Below, one piece after another: positions 5,130 to 6,044 of a stretch of 6,044 nucleotides of DNA. Made by a program: the position numbers and the translations under genes. Origin of the DNA: Caldifarciminota bacterium (lineage in GTDB: Bacteria > Hydrothermota > Hydrothermia > S141-80); NCBI GenBank assembly GCA_015490255.1, contig WFYF01000313.1, forward strand, positions 1-6,044. Direction: 5' to 3'. Under the pieces are notes generated by a model. The model worked only from the letters and a program-made list of their open reading frames with translations. It made no database searches and was not told where the DNA came from. Position 1 is the first letter of the stretch, and every line of letters begins with the position of its first letter.

Positions 5130-5472
5130 ATTCCGCCCACGCGCGATCCGTCTCATACACCCGCACTTTCACGAGTTGCGGGAAGCGGGGTTTCCAGGTT
5201 TCGTAAATATAGCGGGCGAGGTTTTCGGCGGTGGTGGGATAGGGCATCACGTCATTCAGGTTGCGGTGGTCCAGCGTTTCGTTAATCCACTTCTTGATCA
5301 CGTTCAGTTCCCCGAAGTCCGCCACGAAACTCCGTTCGTCCAGCGTTTCGGCTTCCAGATAGACCACCACACGGTAATTGTGCCCGTGGAGGCGCTTGCA
5401 CTTGTGGCCTTCGGGAAGCTGATCCAGCTGGTGGGCGGCGGCAAAATCAAAGGTTTTGGCGATGCGATACAT
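5119..5472 (-). CDS. queD: 6-carboxy-5,6,7,8-tetrahydropterin synthase (QueD)
   Basis: QueD converts 7,8-dihydroneopterin triphosphate to 6-carboxytetrahydropterin, the substrate of QueE. The 117-residue product is of normal family length. Zinc ligands are visible as His14 (AAAHQL), His29 and His31 (LHGHNY), and the catalytic Cys25 lies in C-x3-HGHNY, the pattern of genuine QueD enzymes and not 6-pyruvoyl-tetrahydropterin synthases. Further family landmarks are VADFGELN (50-57), LDHRNLND (67-74) with His69, PTTAENLARYIYE (79-91) and VYET (105-108) with Glu107. It overlaps the end of queC by 26 bases, and its start is set by a strong AGGAGG six bases upstream. It overlaps queE by 11 bases. Confidence 0.97.
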   Translation of the reverse strand: MYRIAKTFDFAAAHQLDQLPEGHKCKRLHGHNYRVVVYLEAETLDERSFVADFGELNVIKKWINETLDHRNLNDVMPYPTTAENLARYIYETWKPRFPQLVKVRVYETDRAWAEYEE

Positions 5473-6044
5473 CTTCAGCCTCCTCGTATTCGGTGGGATC
5501 TTCCACGCCGGCTTTCCGGAACGCGGCTTTGCGTTCTAGGCAGGTGGGGCACACGCCGCAGTGGCGGTCCCCCCCGCGATAGCAGGACCAGGTGTCCTCA
5601 AAGGGCACGCCCAGACGGGCCCCGAGGGCCACGATGTCCTCTTTGTTCATGCGGATGAAGGGGGCCACGATCCGGAGAGAGGACTCGGTGGCGATCTGAA
5701 CCATGCGCTCAAAGGCTTCAATGAAAGAGGGGCGGCAGTCCGGATAGACGGGATGGTCCCCCGCATGCACCGCGATGGCCACCCCTTCCCGTCCGGTGGA
5801 CAGGGCGTAACCCGCGGCGATGGAGAGGAAAATCGCGTTCCGGTTGGGGACCACGGTGTGCTGCATGGTGTCCGGGGCGTAAGGCCCTTCGGGCACGGGG
5901 ATGTCCGGGGAGGTCAGGGCGGAGCGGAGCAAGCGGGAGACGTCTGCGATGTTCACCACCTCGTGGGGGAGCCCTACTCGGCGAGCGGTTCTCCGGGCAT
6001 ATTCAATTTCTTTCCGGTGGCGCTGGCCATAATCAAAGGTGAGG
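5447..6044 (-). CDS. queC: 7-cyano-7-deazaguanine synthase (QueC), N-terminus cut off
   Basis: QueC uses ATP and ammonia to turn 7-carboxy-7-deazaguanine into preQ0. The open frame runs to the window edge, giving 198 visible residues. It begins LTFDYGQRHRKEIEYA, a conserved QueC segment, so roughly 25-30 N-terminal residues with the SGGxDS ATP loop lie beyond 6044. An internal GTG at 5957-5959 is therefore not the start. Other family sequences are VVPNRNAIFLSIAAGYA, AVHAGDHPVYPDCRPSFIEAF, and a zinc site of four cysteines in CYRGGDRHCGVCPTC. The C-terminal stretch KAGVEDPTEYEEAEDVSHRQNL is longer than the usual DPTxY ending, and its last codons overlap queD by 26 bases. Together with QueD and QueE it gives the preQ0 pathway from dihydroneopterin triphosphate onward. 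Confidence 0.96.
   Translation of the reverse strand, partial: LTFDYGQRHRKEIEYARRTARRVGLPHEVVNIADVSRLLRSALTSPDIPVPEGPYAPDTMQHTVVPNRNAIFLSIAAGYALSTGREGVAIAVHAGDHPVYPDCRPSFIEAFERMVQIATESSLRIVAPFIRMNKEDIVALGARLGVPFEDTWSCYRGGDRHCGVCPTCLERKAAFRKAGVEDPTEYEEAEDVSHRQNL
5479..5484 (-). promoter_or_regulatory. Ribosome binding site of queD
   Basis: AGGAGG, a full match to the Shine-Dalgarno core, with a six-base spacer (CTGAAG) before the ATG at 5472. It lies within the 3' coding region of queC and fixes the queD start. Confidence 0.8.

Noticed and set aside
5957..6044. queC starting at the GTG at 5957-5959
   Set aside because: The frame stays open upstream to the window edge and encodes the conserved LTFDYGQRHRKEI segment, so the gene extends beyond the window.

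Overview
The window looks like chromosomal DNA of a GC-rich, probably thermophilic, diderm bacterium. The reasons are the very GC-rich rRNA stems, the tightly overlapping genes, and a secreted protein ending in an aromatic residue like an outer-membrane beta-barrel. I cannot name the lineage from sequence alone. An uncultured thermophilic phylum would fit, but that is a guess.

Plus strand, 1-1035: the 3' end of a 23S rRNA, a spacer of about 177 bases, a complete 5S rRNA, and a 213-codon gene for a predicted exported protein that starts only 24 bases after the 5S T-tract. The spacer has no tRNA. It holds two tandem 49-base units, each with a long hairpin, and the two stems differ by paired (compensatory) changes. 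A strong intrinsic terminator at 1061-1090 closes this half and sits between convergent gene sets.

Minus strand, 6044 down to 1108: eight genes in one direction, overlapping or 8 bases apart, read in the order queC (cut by the window edge), queD, queE, purS, purQ, a small unrecognised protein, a tandem-domain universal stress protein, murA. QueD, QueE and QueC are three successive steps from 7,8-dihydroneopterin triphosphate to preQ0, the precursor of queuosine-type 7-deazaguanines. PurS and PurQ are two subunits of FGAM synthase in purine synthesis; PurL is not in the window. MurA opens peptidoglycan precursor synthesis. The array has the look of a single operon in which GTP-derived deazapurine synthesis, purine synthesis and cell-wall synthesis are transcribed together. 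Any promoter or riboswitch for it lies beyond 6044.

Most of the content is housekeeping. The points worth a second look are the covarying tandem hairpins in the rRNA spacer, a PurS that lacks roughly 20 central residues, and a small protein resembling a minimal nucleotidyltransferase with its catalytic residues gone.
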